A stretch of 64,000 nucleotides of DNA, from positions 868,001 to 932,000 of the forward strand of contig DATKHY010000007.1 in assembly GCA_035544215.1 (NCBI GenBank). Reading direction: 5' to 3'. Below are positions 44,098 through 51,742 of this stretch, in pieces (positions within the stretch are counted from its first letter, which is position 1; every line of letters begins with the position of its first letter). A program made the translations under genes and the position numbers. A model generated the notes under the pieces. That model did not search any database. It was given only the letters and a program-made list of their open reading frames with translations, and had not been told where the DNA came from. This DNA comes from Candidatus Binatia bacterium. Lineage in GTDB: Bacteria; Vulcanimicrobiota; Vulcanimicrobiia; Vulcanimicrobiales; Vulcanimicrobiaceae.

Positions 44098-44466
44098 ATG
44101 CGTATGGATGCAAAAACGCTCGGCGCGGGAGGTGCCATCGCCGTCGTTTTCTTGCTTGTCGGCCTGTTAATACGCCAGTGCCCCGCCGATGGCAATCCCG
44201 TTGGTTTCCACATCGACGGATCGGTGAAGCTGGACAACGCCGCCGCATTCCAGCTCAGCAAATGTAAGACCACTACCTGCACGTTGGCGTTTGAGTTAAG
44301 AACGAGCGCGAATCCTCCGGCTCAGCCTTCGCCATGTCCCGCAACGAGCAACTGTTTCCATTTTACAGACAGCGGGAAGGCGATGACCGTCACGATCACG
44401 GATTCGGACAAGAAACCTCGCACTTATCCCGACTATGCCGACGGAACCGTAACGATTACGCCCTAG
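44098..44466 (+). CDS. Small membrane-anchored protein, unknown
   Basis: 122 residues with GAGG 8 nt before the ATG. One N-terminal hydrophobic helix (AIAVVFLLVGLLI) serves as anchor or signal, followed by a beta-rich extracytoplasmic domain with four cysteines (LSKCKTTTCTLAF, SPCPATSNCFHF) that could form two disulfides. It lies 37 nt after UXS on the same strand. Family not recognised. Confidence 0.65.
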   Translation: MRMDAKTLGAGGAIAVVFLLVGLLIRQCPADGNPVGFHIDGSVKLDNAAAFQLSKCKTTTCTLAFELRTSANPPAQPSPCPATSNCFHFTDSGKAMTVTITDSDKKPRTYPDYADGTVTITP

Positions 44467-44471
44467 CGTTC

Positions 44472-46058
44472 CTACTTCGCGTCCCACGCCTCCGCATTGA
44501 CCGGGTGGCCCAGCATGTTGCGCGCGAAGCCCGTGATGCGCGGTCCCTCTACGTCGAAGTATCGCGAGTAGTCGAGCGCGATAATCGGCACGCGGTCGTA
44601 GACAATTTGCTGCATCGCGATGAAGTCGCGTGCGCGCCGGCGCTCGTCGGGCGTCACGGCCTGGTCGCGGAATGCCGACTCGAAGCGTGGGTCGCAGAAG
44701 TGCTGCACGTTGTTGCCATTGGGGCCTACCTGACCGCAGGAAAAGACGACGCTCTGCTCTGGGTCGGCGCCGCCGACCCAGCCCTGCGCCGCGATGTTGA
44801 AGCGCCCACTGCGCAGCGGGCCTTGCAGCGCGTAGAACGAGGTCGGCGGAAACGTCTTGATCGTGACGCGGATGCCGACGGCGGCCAGCTCGCGCTGGAT
44901 GATGGCGGCGAGCCCGCTGCCGTTGCCCAGCTCCTGGCGAACGAGCAGCACGTCGAGCGGCGCGCCGTTTTTTACGCGCACGCCCTGCTGCAGCTTCCAG
45001 CCGGCGCGATCCAGCTCGGCCGCGGCGGCGGCGTCGCTGCGCGCCGCCGGCCGCAGCGCCGCGTCGCTCCACGGAAATACGGGCGGCAGAAAGGCCGCCG
45101 CGCGCTTGTACAGCCCGTGGAACGTTCGCTCGATCACCGGAACGTCGAGCGCTAGCGCCATCGCGCGGCGCACGGCGACGTCGTCCGTCGGCACTGCCAC
45201 CGTCTGCAGCGCCAGATAGTCCATGCCGTTGAGGGCCGTAGGCACGACGCGCACGCCCGGCGGCGCGACTGCTACTTGCGCCGGCTCGACGCGTCCGAGA
45301 TCGAGTTCGCCGGTTCGGACGCCGATCAGGACGGCGTTGTACGTTGGCGTCATGCGCAGCTCGATGCGCGAGAGGCGCGGGCGCGGCGAGAAGTACGGGT
45401 TGGGTTCGAGCACGATGCGGTCGCCCCGTCTCCACTCCGTTACGCGGAAGGGTCCGGTGCCGAACGCGTGCGCCTCCCACGCCGCGCCCTGCATGGCCGT
45501 GCTAGCGAACGCGTGGGCGGGGACGATGCCGAAGGCGTAGTCCGACTGCGCGAAGAGCTCGCGCACCGCCGCGTTCCACGGCGCGCGTAAGCGCACGACG
45601 ACCGTGCGCGCGTCGGGCGTCGTCAGCGATGCGACGCGGCGATAGGCATCCTCGCCGAGAACGGGATTGCGCGGATCCTCAATGGCGCGAAACGTGAATG
45701 CGACGTCAGCCGACGTCAGCGGCCGGCCGTCGGCGAAGCGGACGTCGCGGCGCAGGCGATACACGATCGTGCGGCCGTCGGCGGAGATGTCGCCGTTGGC
45801 GCGCGACGGCACGCGCGTGACGAGCACCGGAACGAGGCGGTTCCGCACGTCGAGGCCAACGAGCGTCTGCACGAACAGCAAGTCGAAGCCGATCGTGTCC
45901 TGATCGTGCGCGAGCAGGGGATTGAGCGACGACGGGTCCGACGTGTCGGCGACGCGCAGCTCGTGCGGCGGCGTCGGCCCGACGCGCGAGCATCCCGCGA
46001 ACGACGCGCCGATCGCTAACGCGAGCGCAATCCCGAGCACGGCCGGCCGCAGCATCAT
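44472..46058 (-). CDS. Peptide ABC-type substrate-binding lipoprotein (SBP_bac_5)
   Basis: 528 residues. The lipoprotein signal is IALALAIGASFAGCSR. The DppA/OppA-type fold is marked by DPSSLNPLLAHDQDTIGFDL, RRDVRFADGRPLTSADVAFT and GTGPFRVTEWRRGDRIVLEP. It would bind peptides or similar ligands outside the membrane. No permease or ATPase genes are nearby. It is coupled by ATGA to the upstream cyclase-ATPase regulator, which suggests a sensing role or an unlinked transporter. Confidence 0.88.
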   Translation of the reverse strand: MMLRPAVLGIALALAIGASFAGCSRVGPTPPHELRVADTSDPSSLNPLLAHDQDTIGFDLLFVQTLVGLDVRNRLVPVLVTRVPSRANGDISADGRTIVYRLRRDVRFADGRPLTSADVAFTFRAIEDPRNPVLGEDAYRRVASLTTPDARTVVVRLRAPWNAAVRELFAQSDYAFGIVPAHAFASTAMQGAAWEAHAFGTGPFRVTEWRRGDRIVLEPNPYFSPRPRLSRIELRMTPTYNAVLIGVRTGELDLGRVEPAQVAVAPPGVRVVPTALNGMDYLALQTVAVPTDDVAVRRAMALALDVPVIERTFHGLYKRAAAFLPPVFPWSDAALRPAARSDAAAAAELDRAGWKLQQGVRVKNGAPLDVLLVRQELGNGSGLAAIIQRELAAVGIRVTIKTFPPTSFYALQGPLRSGRFNIAAQGWVGGADPEQSVVFSCGQVGPNGNNVQHFCDPRFESAFRDQAVTPDERRRARDFIAMQQIVYDRVPIIALDYSRYFDVEGPRITGFARNMLGHPVNAEAWDAK

Positions 46059-48406
46059 GCCGGCGCTTTCCCGCGGCCTTGCGACTTAAGCGCGGCGAGC
46101 GCATCGTCGACGTGCATGCGCGCGCCCTCCTCGCGCAGTGCCGCGCGCTGCGGCTCCGGCAGCATCGCCTCGAGCGACTGCGCGGCGATGTCGTAGGCGA
46201 TGCTGTCGCGCAGCTCACGCCCGCTCTCCTCGAAGAGACGGTCGGCGAGGCCCAGGAGCCGGGCCGCGAGCTCGTTCGCGCCCTCGAGCGCCTGAACGGC
46301 CGCGAGCCCGTGAAAGGCACGGGCGATGTAATCTTTCAGCTGCAGCTTGTTGGCGTCGTCGAGCGTGGCGAAGAACTCCGCGAGCGCCTCGTCGCGGCGC
46401 CCCTCCCGCAGCGCGACCGTCGCGAGTCCCTGGCGCGCGGCGCATACGCCGTAGCGGTCGTTCGCGTCGCTCTTTTGTACGAACGCGCGCTCGAACAGCG
46501 CTCGCGACTGCGCCAGGTCGTTGAGCCCCAGCTGCACCCAGCCCATCGCGATCGTGAACTCGCCCGCGATACGTTGCTCGCCGAGATCGGCCGCGCGGCG
46601 CCGCGCGTCTTCGAGCAGCGCCGACGCCTGCTGCAGCTCGCCGCGCTGGCGCGCCAGCATGCCGAGGTTGCCGAGGCACAGCATCTCACCGCGATCGTCA
46701 CGCGACAGCGTGAAGCCCTCGAGCGCCTCGCGATACAGATCGTCGGCGCGATCGAGGTGGCCCTGCCGGTGCACGGCCTCGGCGATGCGAAACGTCGCGT
46801 GCGCGATGCCCCCCGCGTCGCCGAGGGCGCGATAGATCGCGAGCGCCTCGTCAGCCAGCCGCAACGCCTCGGGGAGCTCGTCCTGCAACGACGCGAAGCT
46901 CGCCGCGAGGCAGAGCAGCGCGGCGCGGTCGTCGCCGTTCGCGTCCGCCGCCGCAATCGCGCGCGCCAGCCACGAGCGCGCTTCGGTGAGCAGCCCACGC
47001 GTGCGCCAATACGGAGCGACCGTTGCGACGAACTTGGCCGCCGCCGGCGCATCCCGGTCGATCGTCCATTCCAGCGCCGCGCGGATGTTCGGCAGATCGT
47101 TGTCGATCGCCGCGTACGAGCTCGCCGCCAGTTTGGCGTAGTAGTCCGCGTGTTTCCGCCCGGCGTCGGCAGAGTCGGTCGCGTCGAGCTGCTCCTGCGC
47201 GTACTGGCGGACGATATCGAGCAGCCGGTAGCGGCCGTCATCACCGGTGTCGTCGAACGACAGCAGCGACTTGTCGACCAGCGAGCCGGAAGCGCCGTCG
47301 ACGTCGGAGATCGTGTCGGCGACGTGCGCGATCGCGTCGGGCGTGCAGCCGCCGCGAAAGACCGACAACGCCTTCAAGGCCGCCTTCTCGTCCGGCGAGA
47401 GCAGGTTGTAGCTCCAAGCGATCGTCTCGCGCAGCGTGCGGTGGCGCTCACTCTCCGTGGCGTCCTTGCTGCTCAGCGTCAGCCCGGACGTCAGTCGGCG
47501 CGAGAGCTGCTTCAGCGGCATAGATGAAAGGCGCGCGCAGGCCAGCTCGATCGCGAGCGGGATGCCCTCGAGCTTCTTGCACAACGTCGCGATCTCACCC
47601 ATCTGCGTGTCGCCGAACGACTGACTGGGCGCGGATCCGCGCGCGCGCTCCACGAACAGCTTCATGCCGTCGTCGGCCATCGGGCCCAGGCGATAGACCG
47701 ACTCACCCGCGAGGTGCAGCGGCTCGCGGCTGGTCGTGACGATCGTAAGCCGCGGGCACTGCGACAGCAGCATTCGCACGAGGCGCGCGACGCCGGCCAG
47801 CACCTGCTCCGAATTATCGATCAGCAGCAGCGCCTTCTTGTTGCGCAGAAACGCGGTCAGCGTCGTCTCGATAGGCTCGCTGGGCAGCTCGCCGACGCCC
47901 AGCGTCATCGCAATGGTCTGCGCGACGAATTGGGCGTCGCGCTGTCCGGTGAGATCGAAGAACCAAACGCCGTCGTCGTAGAGCTCGACGACTTCGGCGG
48001 CCATCTGCACGGCCAAGCGGGTCTTGCCGATGCCGCCCGGCCCGGTGATCGTCACCAGGCGCGACCCGGCCAGCATCGCGCTCAGCTCGTCGAGCTCCGT
48101 TTGGCGTCCGACGAAGCTCGAGATCTGCGATGGTAAGTTGTTCGGGCGCGTGTCGAGCGACGCGAGCGGCGGAAAGTCCGCGCGCAGCCCGTCCGCGACG
48201 ACTTGATACGTCGGCTCCGGCTGGGTTAGATCCTTGAGCCTGCTCGTGCCGAGGTTGCGCAGCGCGATCGCGCCGTCGTCGAGCACGTCGCGCACCAGCG
48301 CCGCGGTAGCGGCCGAGACGAGAATCTGTTCGCCGTACGCGACGGCCGCGAGCCGCGCCACGCGGTTGACGGCGGACCGAAATAGTCTCCAGAACTTTGC
48401 GTGCAT
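46055..48406 (-). CDS. ATPase-TPR part of a frameshifted cyclase-type regulator
   Basis: 783 residues as read; the first 11 are an artefact of the shifted frame, and true homology begins at SAVNRVARLAAVAYGEQILV, the end of a class III cyclase domain. Next comes an AAA/NB-ARC-like ATPase (SSFVGRQTELDEL, ITGPGGIGKTRLAVQ as Walker A, KKALLLIDNSEQVL as Walker B), then about 400 residues of TPR-like helices. No C-terminal DNA-binding domain is present. This is the C-terminal part of one protein begun by the frame at 48226-48717. If the frameshift is real, this part is probably not translated efficiently. Confidence 0.8.
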   Translation of the reverse strand: MHAKFWRLFRSAVNRVARLAAVAYGEQILVSAATAALVRDVLDDGAIALRNLGTSRLKDLTQPEPTYQVVADGLRADFPPLASLDTRPNNLPSQISSFVGRQTELDELSAMLAGSRLVTITGPGGIGKTRLAVQMAAEVVELYDDGVWFFDLTGQRDAQFVAQTIAMTLGVGELPSEPIETTLTAFLRNKKALLLIDNSEQVLAGVARLVRMLLSQCPRLTIVTTSREPLHLAGESVYRLGPMADDGMKLFVERARGSAPSQSFGDTQMGEIATLCKKLEGIPLAIELACARLSSMPLKQLSRRLTSGLTLSSKDATESERHRTLRETIAWSYNLLSPDEKAALKALSVFRGGCTPDAIAHVADTISDVDGASGSLVDKSLLSFDDTGDDGRYRLLDIVRQYAQEQLDATDSADAGRKHADYYAKLAASSYAAIDNDLPNIRAALEWTIDRDAPAAAKFVATVAPYWRTRGLLTEARSWLARAIAAADANGDDRAALLCLAASFASLQDELPEALRLADEALAIYRALGDAGGIAHATFRIAEAVHRQGHLDRADDLYREALEGFTLSRDDRGEMLCLGNLGMLARQRGELQQASALLEDARRRAADLGEQRIAGEFTIAMGWVQLGLNDLAQSRALFERAFVQKSDANDRYGVCAARQGLATVALREGRRDEALAEFFATLDDANKLQLKDYIARAFHGLAAVQALEGANELAARLLGLADRLFEESGRELRDSIAYDIAAQSLEAMLPEPQRAALREEGARMHVDDALAALKSQGRGKAPA

Positions 48407-48717
48407 TGGCCGCTGTGAACGCCCATGCGCACTCGAATCTCGCCGATCGTGTCGGGCCAGGATGCCGAATGCAGCGCGCGCTGCCCCTCGACGGCAGCCG
48501 TCACCGCGTCCGCGGGATTACCGAACGCGCAGTAGCACGCGTCGCCGACGGTCTTGAAGACGGCGCCGTGGTGCTGCTCGACGACGCGGCGCAACAACGC
48601 GTCGTGCGCGGCAAGCGCCTCGCGCATCGCGTCCGGAGCGCGCTCCCACAGCTTCGTGCTGCCCTCGATGTCGGAGAACAGAAACGTCACGACCCCGGAC
48701 GGAAGTCCTGCGTTCAC
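48226..48717 (-). CDS. Class III adenylate/guanylate cyclase domain, frameshifted
   Basis: VVTFLFSDIEGSTKLWERAP has the first metal-binding Asp, AVFKTVGDACYCAFG the second, and IRVRMGVHSGQ the following strand. The domain is normal up to SSGDYFGP, then runs into an unrelated tail. The expected continuation (AVNRVARLA) lies in another frame from 48374 downward. One missing G in GGTCC(G)GCCGTC, near 48372-48377, would restore a single frame of about 885 codons from 48717 to 46055. Either a pseudogene, a recent deletion or a sequencing error. Confidence 0.75.
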   Translation of the reverse strand: MNAGLPSGVVTFLFSDIEGSTKLWERAPDAMREALAAHDALLRRVVEQHHGAVFKTVGDACYCAFGNPADAVTAAVEGQRALHSASWPDTIGEIRVRMGVHSGQCTQSSGDYFGPPSTAWRGSRPSRTANRFSSRPLPRRWCATCSTTARSRCATSARAGSRI

Positions 48718-48760
48718 GGTGTTCGAGCTATACTACCGCGCCCGCTTGCCTTCCTATAGG

Positions 48761-49270
48761 TTACGGAAACGTGACGTTGTTAATTGAAACGACGTTGCCT
48801 TTAGTGTCGCGCACGATCGGGATCAAAACGTTTTCGTGACCCAGCGTAACTCGGATCTTTCCAAACAGACCGCCCGCGAAGCCAAACACTCCTCCGAACG
48901 CGGGGACGATGCGCGCGATAACGGACATCGGGATGCTGACGTCGCTCTTCGCTACGATCAAGAAGCGCACCGCGATGGTCGTCGCCCACGAGCCGCTCGT
49001 GAATCCGAAATCGTCGATCTCCCCCTGCACGGAGCCGAGCGTCTCCAGGCCCGGGACGGTCGGGGGCGCGATGATCGGGCCGTTTTGAAGCGGAACGAGG
49101 CCCGTCGAATACATGTCGGCTCCCGCGGCCCGCACGTCCGCCTGGAACGAGAAGGCGTTTTGGAGAGTCTCGCCGTTCACTTTGGCCGGATCCGCAAAAG
49201 CGTATAGGTGCGTGTATGCAGCGCCCCCTAGGAACAGCTGGATTTTCGAATCCCAAACCTGCTTCGGCAC
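48761..49270 (-). CDS. Hypothetical protein with glycine-rich C-terminus
   Basis: 169 residues from a GTG at 49270 with GGAGG 8 nt upstream; the frame is open further to 49525 but that part overlaps the divergent promoter region. It contains LFLGGAAYTHLYAFADPAKV, EIDDFGFTSGSWATTIAVRF and a hydrophobic GGVFGFAGGLFGKIRVTLGH segment. I do not recognise the family. It lies between the island starting at 49.4 kb and the cyclase gene, pointing toward the latter. Confidence 0.55.
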   Translation of the reverse strand: MPKQVWDSKIQLFLGGAAYTHLYAFADPAKVNGETLQNAFSFQADVRAAGADMYSTGLVPLQNGPIIAPPTVPGLETLGSVQGEIDDFGFTSGSWATTIAVRFLIVAKSDVSIPMSVIARIVPAFGGVFGFAGGLFGKIRVTLGHENVLIPIVRDTKGNVVSINNVTFP

Positions 49271-49357
49271 GAAAGCGCCCTCCGGATTAAGCCGGGAACC
49301 CACCCGATGGTCACGGGCCGTATTGCCCGCGGTCTCGAATCGGTGTAGCTTTAGGGA

Positions 49358-49373
49358 GCTAGCTACTACTAGC
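49358..49373. promoter_or_regulatory. Inverted repeat GCTAG-N6-CTAGC in the divergent gap
   Basis: A 5-6-5 inverted repeat lies in the 150-bp gap between the hypothetical gene (start 49270) and the small peptide (start 49422); it overlaps the palindrome AGCTAGCT (49357-49364). It is placed for control of the island promoter, possibly by the LuxR-type regulator encoded just downstream. Confidence 0.35.
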
Positions 49374-49421
49374 CAGCATTGAGCCCAACCTTCTGAATGT
49401 TTCAAGCACTGGAGGTTCCCG

Positions 49422-49538
49422 ATGGCGATTTTCTTCGCGTTGCTGGTCAGCCTCATGTCCGGCGGGCTTTCCGGCCCGGTTCCGGCCGCCGCGATCGTGG
49501 CCCCGATGGACAGCGTCGGCGGCATGAGCGGGGGCTAA
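49422..49538 (+). CDS. 38-residue secreted-type or membrane peptide
   Basis: Short frame with an ideal Shine-Dalgarno (GGAGG, 7 nt before the ATG). MAIFFALLVSLMSGGLSGPV, then PAAA, reads like a signal peptide with an AxA site, followed by 14 residues ending in SVGGMSGG. It is the first gene of the island, 20 nt ahead of the LuxR-type regulator's likely GTG. It could be a secreted signal peptide, a small membrane protein, or a leader controlling the regulator. No homologue is recognised. Confidence 0.5.
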   Translation: MAIFFALLVSLMSGGLSGPVPAAAIVAPMDSVGGMSGG

Positions 49539-49558
49539 AATTAGCCACTAGTACCCCG

Positions 49559-51124
49559 GTGTGGCGGGTAGAAGCCGCTCGCTCGGCGAAGCGTCCAGCC
49601 GTGGGAAGGCTAAAAGGAAGCTCTGCCGCGCTTTGGCGGGAGGCATTTGACTCTGCCTTTGACGAGGGTCATTTTGAAGACGCGGCGCGCATCTTCGACG
49701 ACCGCGCCAGCCGCTCCGAGCCGATCGAGACCGTCCTGCGTGCGGCGCACGCGCACATGCACGCGGATCCCGCGCAGGTGCTGCGCCTTCTGCTCACCCT
49801 TCGCGTCCCTGCAACAAAGCCCGCGGCCCTCGTCGAGCGCGACGCGCTCCTAGCCGAGGCGTTCGCGCGTACTCGGGACTTTGAATCCGCCGACGCTCGC
49901 CTGGAGGCCGCGCTCGCGAGCGCCCGGGCCGTCGGCGATCCAGACTTGGTCGGCATCGTCGGATATCGCCGAGTCCGCCGTTACCTTCAAGCGGAGGACG
50001 TGCCCGCCGCCAGGCACGCTATGGAACTCTCGCGACAGGCCGTCTCTCCAGTAGGGCGGCTCTACTCGTTGTACGCGGAAACGCTCATACTGCCGTACGA
50101 GGAACGCGTGCGCGAGCAAGCGGAGCGGCTCATCGAGCTCCTGCGCATGCTCGATCCGAACGAGTCGTCCTTCGTCGATGTCCGAGCCTGGGCGACGCAC
50201 GCGTTGTCCGTCTTAACGCGAGAACTCTATATTCCAAATGCGTTGCCCGAGGTCCAGCGCCAGCTTGGCGGCCTCGCGTGGCCCAAGGACTTCGCGCCGA
50301 ACCGCTTTCAAGCACTCAAGGCGTTCGGCTGGGCGAAGGCCCTCCAGGGCGACTACTTCAACGCTTTTCGCCACCTCAAGGCGGCGTCCGAACTGAAGGA
50401 CGTATCCGCAGCGTGGCACGTCGTCGCCGCGTGCGACCGTGCTTACCTCGCGCGCTGTTTCGGCGAGCATCGCTGGTCGCGCGTCGAACTCGACGAAGCG
50501 GAGCAACTCGCCTCGCAGGTCGACTGGCACGCCACACTGAGTGAAGAGCGCATCGGGCTGCTGCTTCTGGCGGAGCTGTTCAGCGGGATCGACACCGCCG
50601 GATCGGCCATGTACTTAGCGCGCTACCGTGAGCTAGGAGAGATCAAGTCGCCGCTGCACTACCGCCGCGACGCGCGCCTGCAAGCCTTCGCGCAATTCTC
50701 CACGGGAATCGTCGAGATCGCTCTGGGCAACAAGCGGCGAGGGCTGGCGGAGCTGCGCGCGGCGCGCAAGGTCTTCGAGCGCTTCGGTTACGACTTCCGC
50801 ACCGCGCGCTGTCTCGCGGCGGAGTACGAGGCGACACGCAATCGCGATCTCCTCCCGTCGCTCGAAGAAAAACTTCGGAACTACGAACACAGCTGGTTGG
50901 CCGCCAGCATCCGCCGCTTCGGCCGAAGCTCTGCGCTATCGCTGCCGCCGATGCGCAAGCGCGTCCTCGATGAAGTCTGCCAAGGCAAGTCGACGGCCGA
51001 GATATCGCGCACGTTGGGGCGCAGCAAGTTTACCATCAGCAACCACATCAAGGAGCTATTCAAAACCTTCGAGGTCAAGAGCCGCTCGGCGCTCGTAGCC
51101 GAATCGGTTCGACGAAAAATCTAA
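49559..51124 (+). CDS. LuxR-type regulator with helical-repeat sensor domain
   Basis: About 521 residues from a GTG at 49559; the frame is open to 49397 over the small peptide, and no Shine-Dalgarno decides the start. Residues 1-430 are TPR-like alpha-helical repeats (for example FDEGHFEDAARIFDDRAS, KALQGDYFNAFRHLKAASEL). The C-terminal 60 residues are a LuxR/GerE helix-turn-helix (RVLDEVCQGKSTAEISRTLG, SKFTISNHIKELFKTFEVKS). There is no receiver domain or ATPase. It heads the lytic island in the same direction, with the next gene 29 nt on, so it probably controls that operon. Confidence 0.82.
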   Translation: MWRVEAARSAKRPAVGRLKGSSAALWREAFDSAFDEGHFEDAARIFDDRASRSEPIETVLRAAHAHMHADPAQVLRLLLTLRVPATKPAALVERDALLAEAFARTRDFESADARLEAALASARAVGDPDLVGIVGYRRVRRYLQAEDVPAARHAMELSRQAVSPVGRLYSLYAETLILPYEERVREQAERLIELLRMLDPNESSFVDVRAWATHALSVLTRELYIPNALPEVQRQLGGLAWPKDFAPNRFQALKAFGWAKALQGDYFNAFRHLKAASELKDVSAAWHVVAACDRAYLARCFGEHRWSRVELDEAEQLASQVDWHATLSEERIGLLLLAELFSGIDTAGSAMYLARYRELGEIKSPLHYRRDARLQAFAQFSTGIVEIALGNKRRGLAELRAARKVFERFGYDFRTARCLAAEYEATRNRDLLPSLEEKLRNYEHSWLAASIRRFGRSSALSLPPMRKRVLDEVCQGKSTAEISRTLGRSKFTISNHIKELFKTFEVKSRSALVAESVRRKI

Positions 51125-51153
51125 CAGACAAACCTTTCCGCGAGGAGAGCATC

Positions 51154-51741
51154 ATGATCCACTGCGTCTTCGACCGTCCTGGCGGAGTCCTAAAAGTCTT
51201 CTCGGGTGGAGCAGAGCGAAACAGCTTCGCCGCCACCGGCGATGCCTGGGGGCGGTCCATGGATCCGGGCGCCGGCCCGCACGGCCACGACTGGCCGATC
51301 CCGAGCGGCCACTACGTGCTCACGCAATGGCAGTCGTGGGGTACCGGCGGCGCCGTCAACAGCGAGGGGTACGGACAGATCTCCGTCGACGACATCGACG
51401 ACGCCACGAAGCAGCGCCTAATCGATGCCGGCGTGTGTAGCGTGAGCGGCGACAATCTCGTAATCGGTGGGATCGCGCTTCCGCGCGGCGGCCTGGCCGC
51501 GAACGGGAGAGGGGCCATCATGGTTCACGGCGGCGGCAGCAACGCTCCCGAGCCGCTTGCTGCACAGCAGCCACTCTGCGCCACCGAAGGCTGCACGCGC
51601 GTTCACAATTCGGACTGGCCGACGCTCGTCAACGATCTGGCGGGAACACACCTCGGCTTCCCGCCGGCGGCGGGGGGCGGCGCGTTCCAAGAGACGGTCG
51701 TGTTCACCGTCGTGGGAGACTCACCTCAGGCGTCCTGCTGA
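51154..51741 (+). CDS. L,D-transpeptidase-like (YkuD-fold) protein
   Basis: 195 residues with GAGGAGAG before the ATG. The N-terminal strand CVFDRPGGVLKVFSGG and DWPIPSGHYVLTQWQSWG, then GAIMVHGGGSN and CATEGCTRVHNSDWPTLVND, follow the order of the YkuD catalytic site: a His in the HGGG loop and a Cys in the (S/T)xGCxR motif. There is no signal peptide or LysM domain, unusual for an enzyme that acts on peptidoglycan stem peptides. It may be delivered by lysis or an unknown route, or act as an effector-type cutting enzyme as in Tlde1. Confidence 0.7.
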   Translation: MIHCVFDRPGGVLKVFSGGAERNSFAATGDAWGRSMDPGAGPHGHDWPIPSGHYVLTQWQSWGTGGAVNSEGYGQISVDDIDDATKQRLIDAGVCSVSGDNLVIGGIALPRGGLAANGRGAIMVHGGGSNAPEPLAAQQPLCATEGCTRVHNSDWPTLVNDLAGTHLGFPPAAGGGAFQETVVFTVVGDSPQASC

Positions 51742-51742
51742 C

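Noticed and set aside
49271-49525. N-terminal extension of the hypothetical gene at 48761
   Set aside because: The extra 85 codons overlap the small peptide and divergent promoter; GGAGG before GTG 49270 gives a better start.
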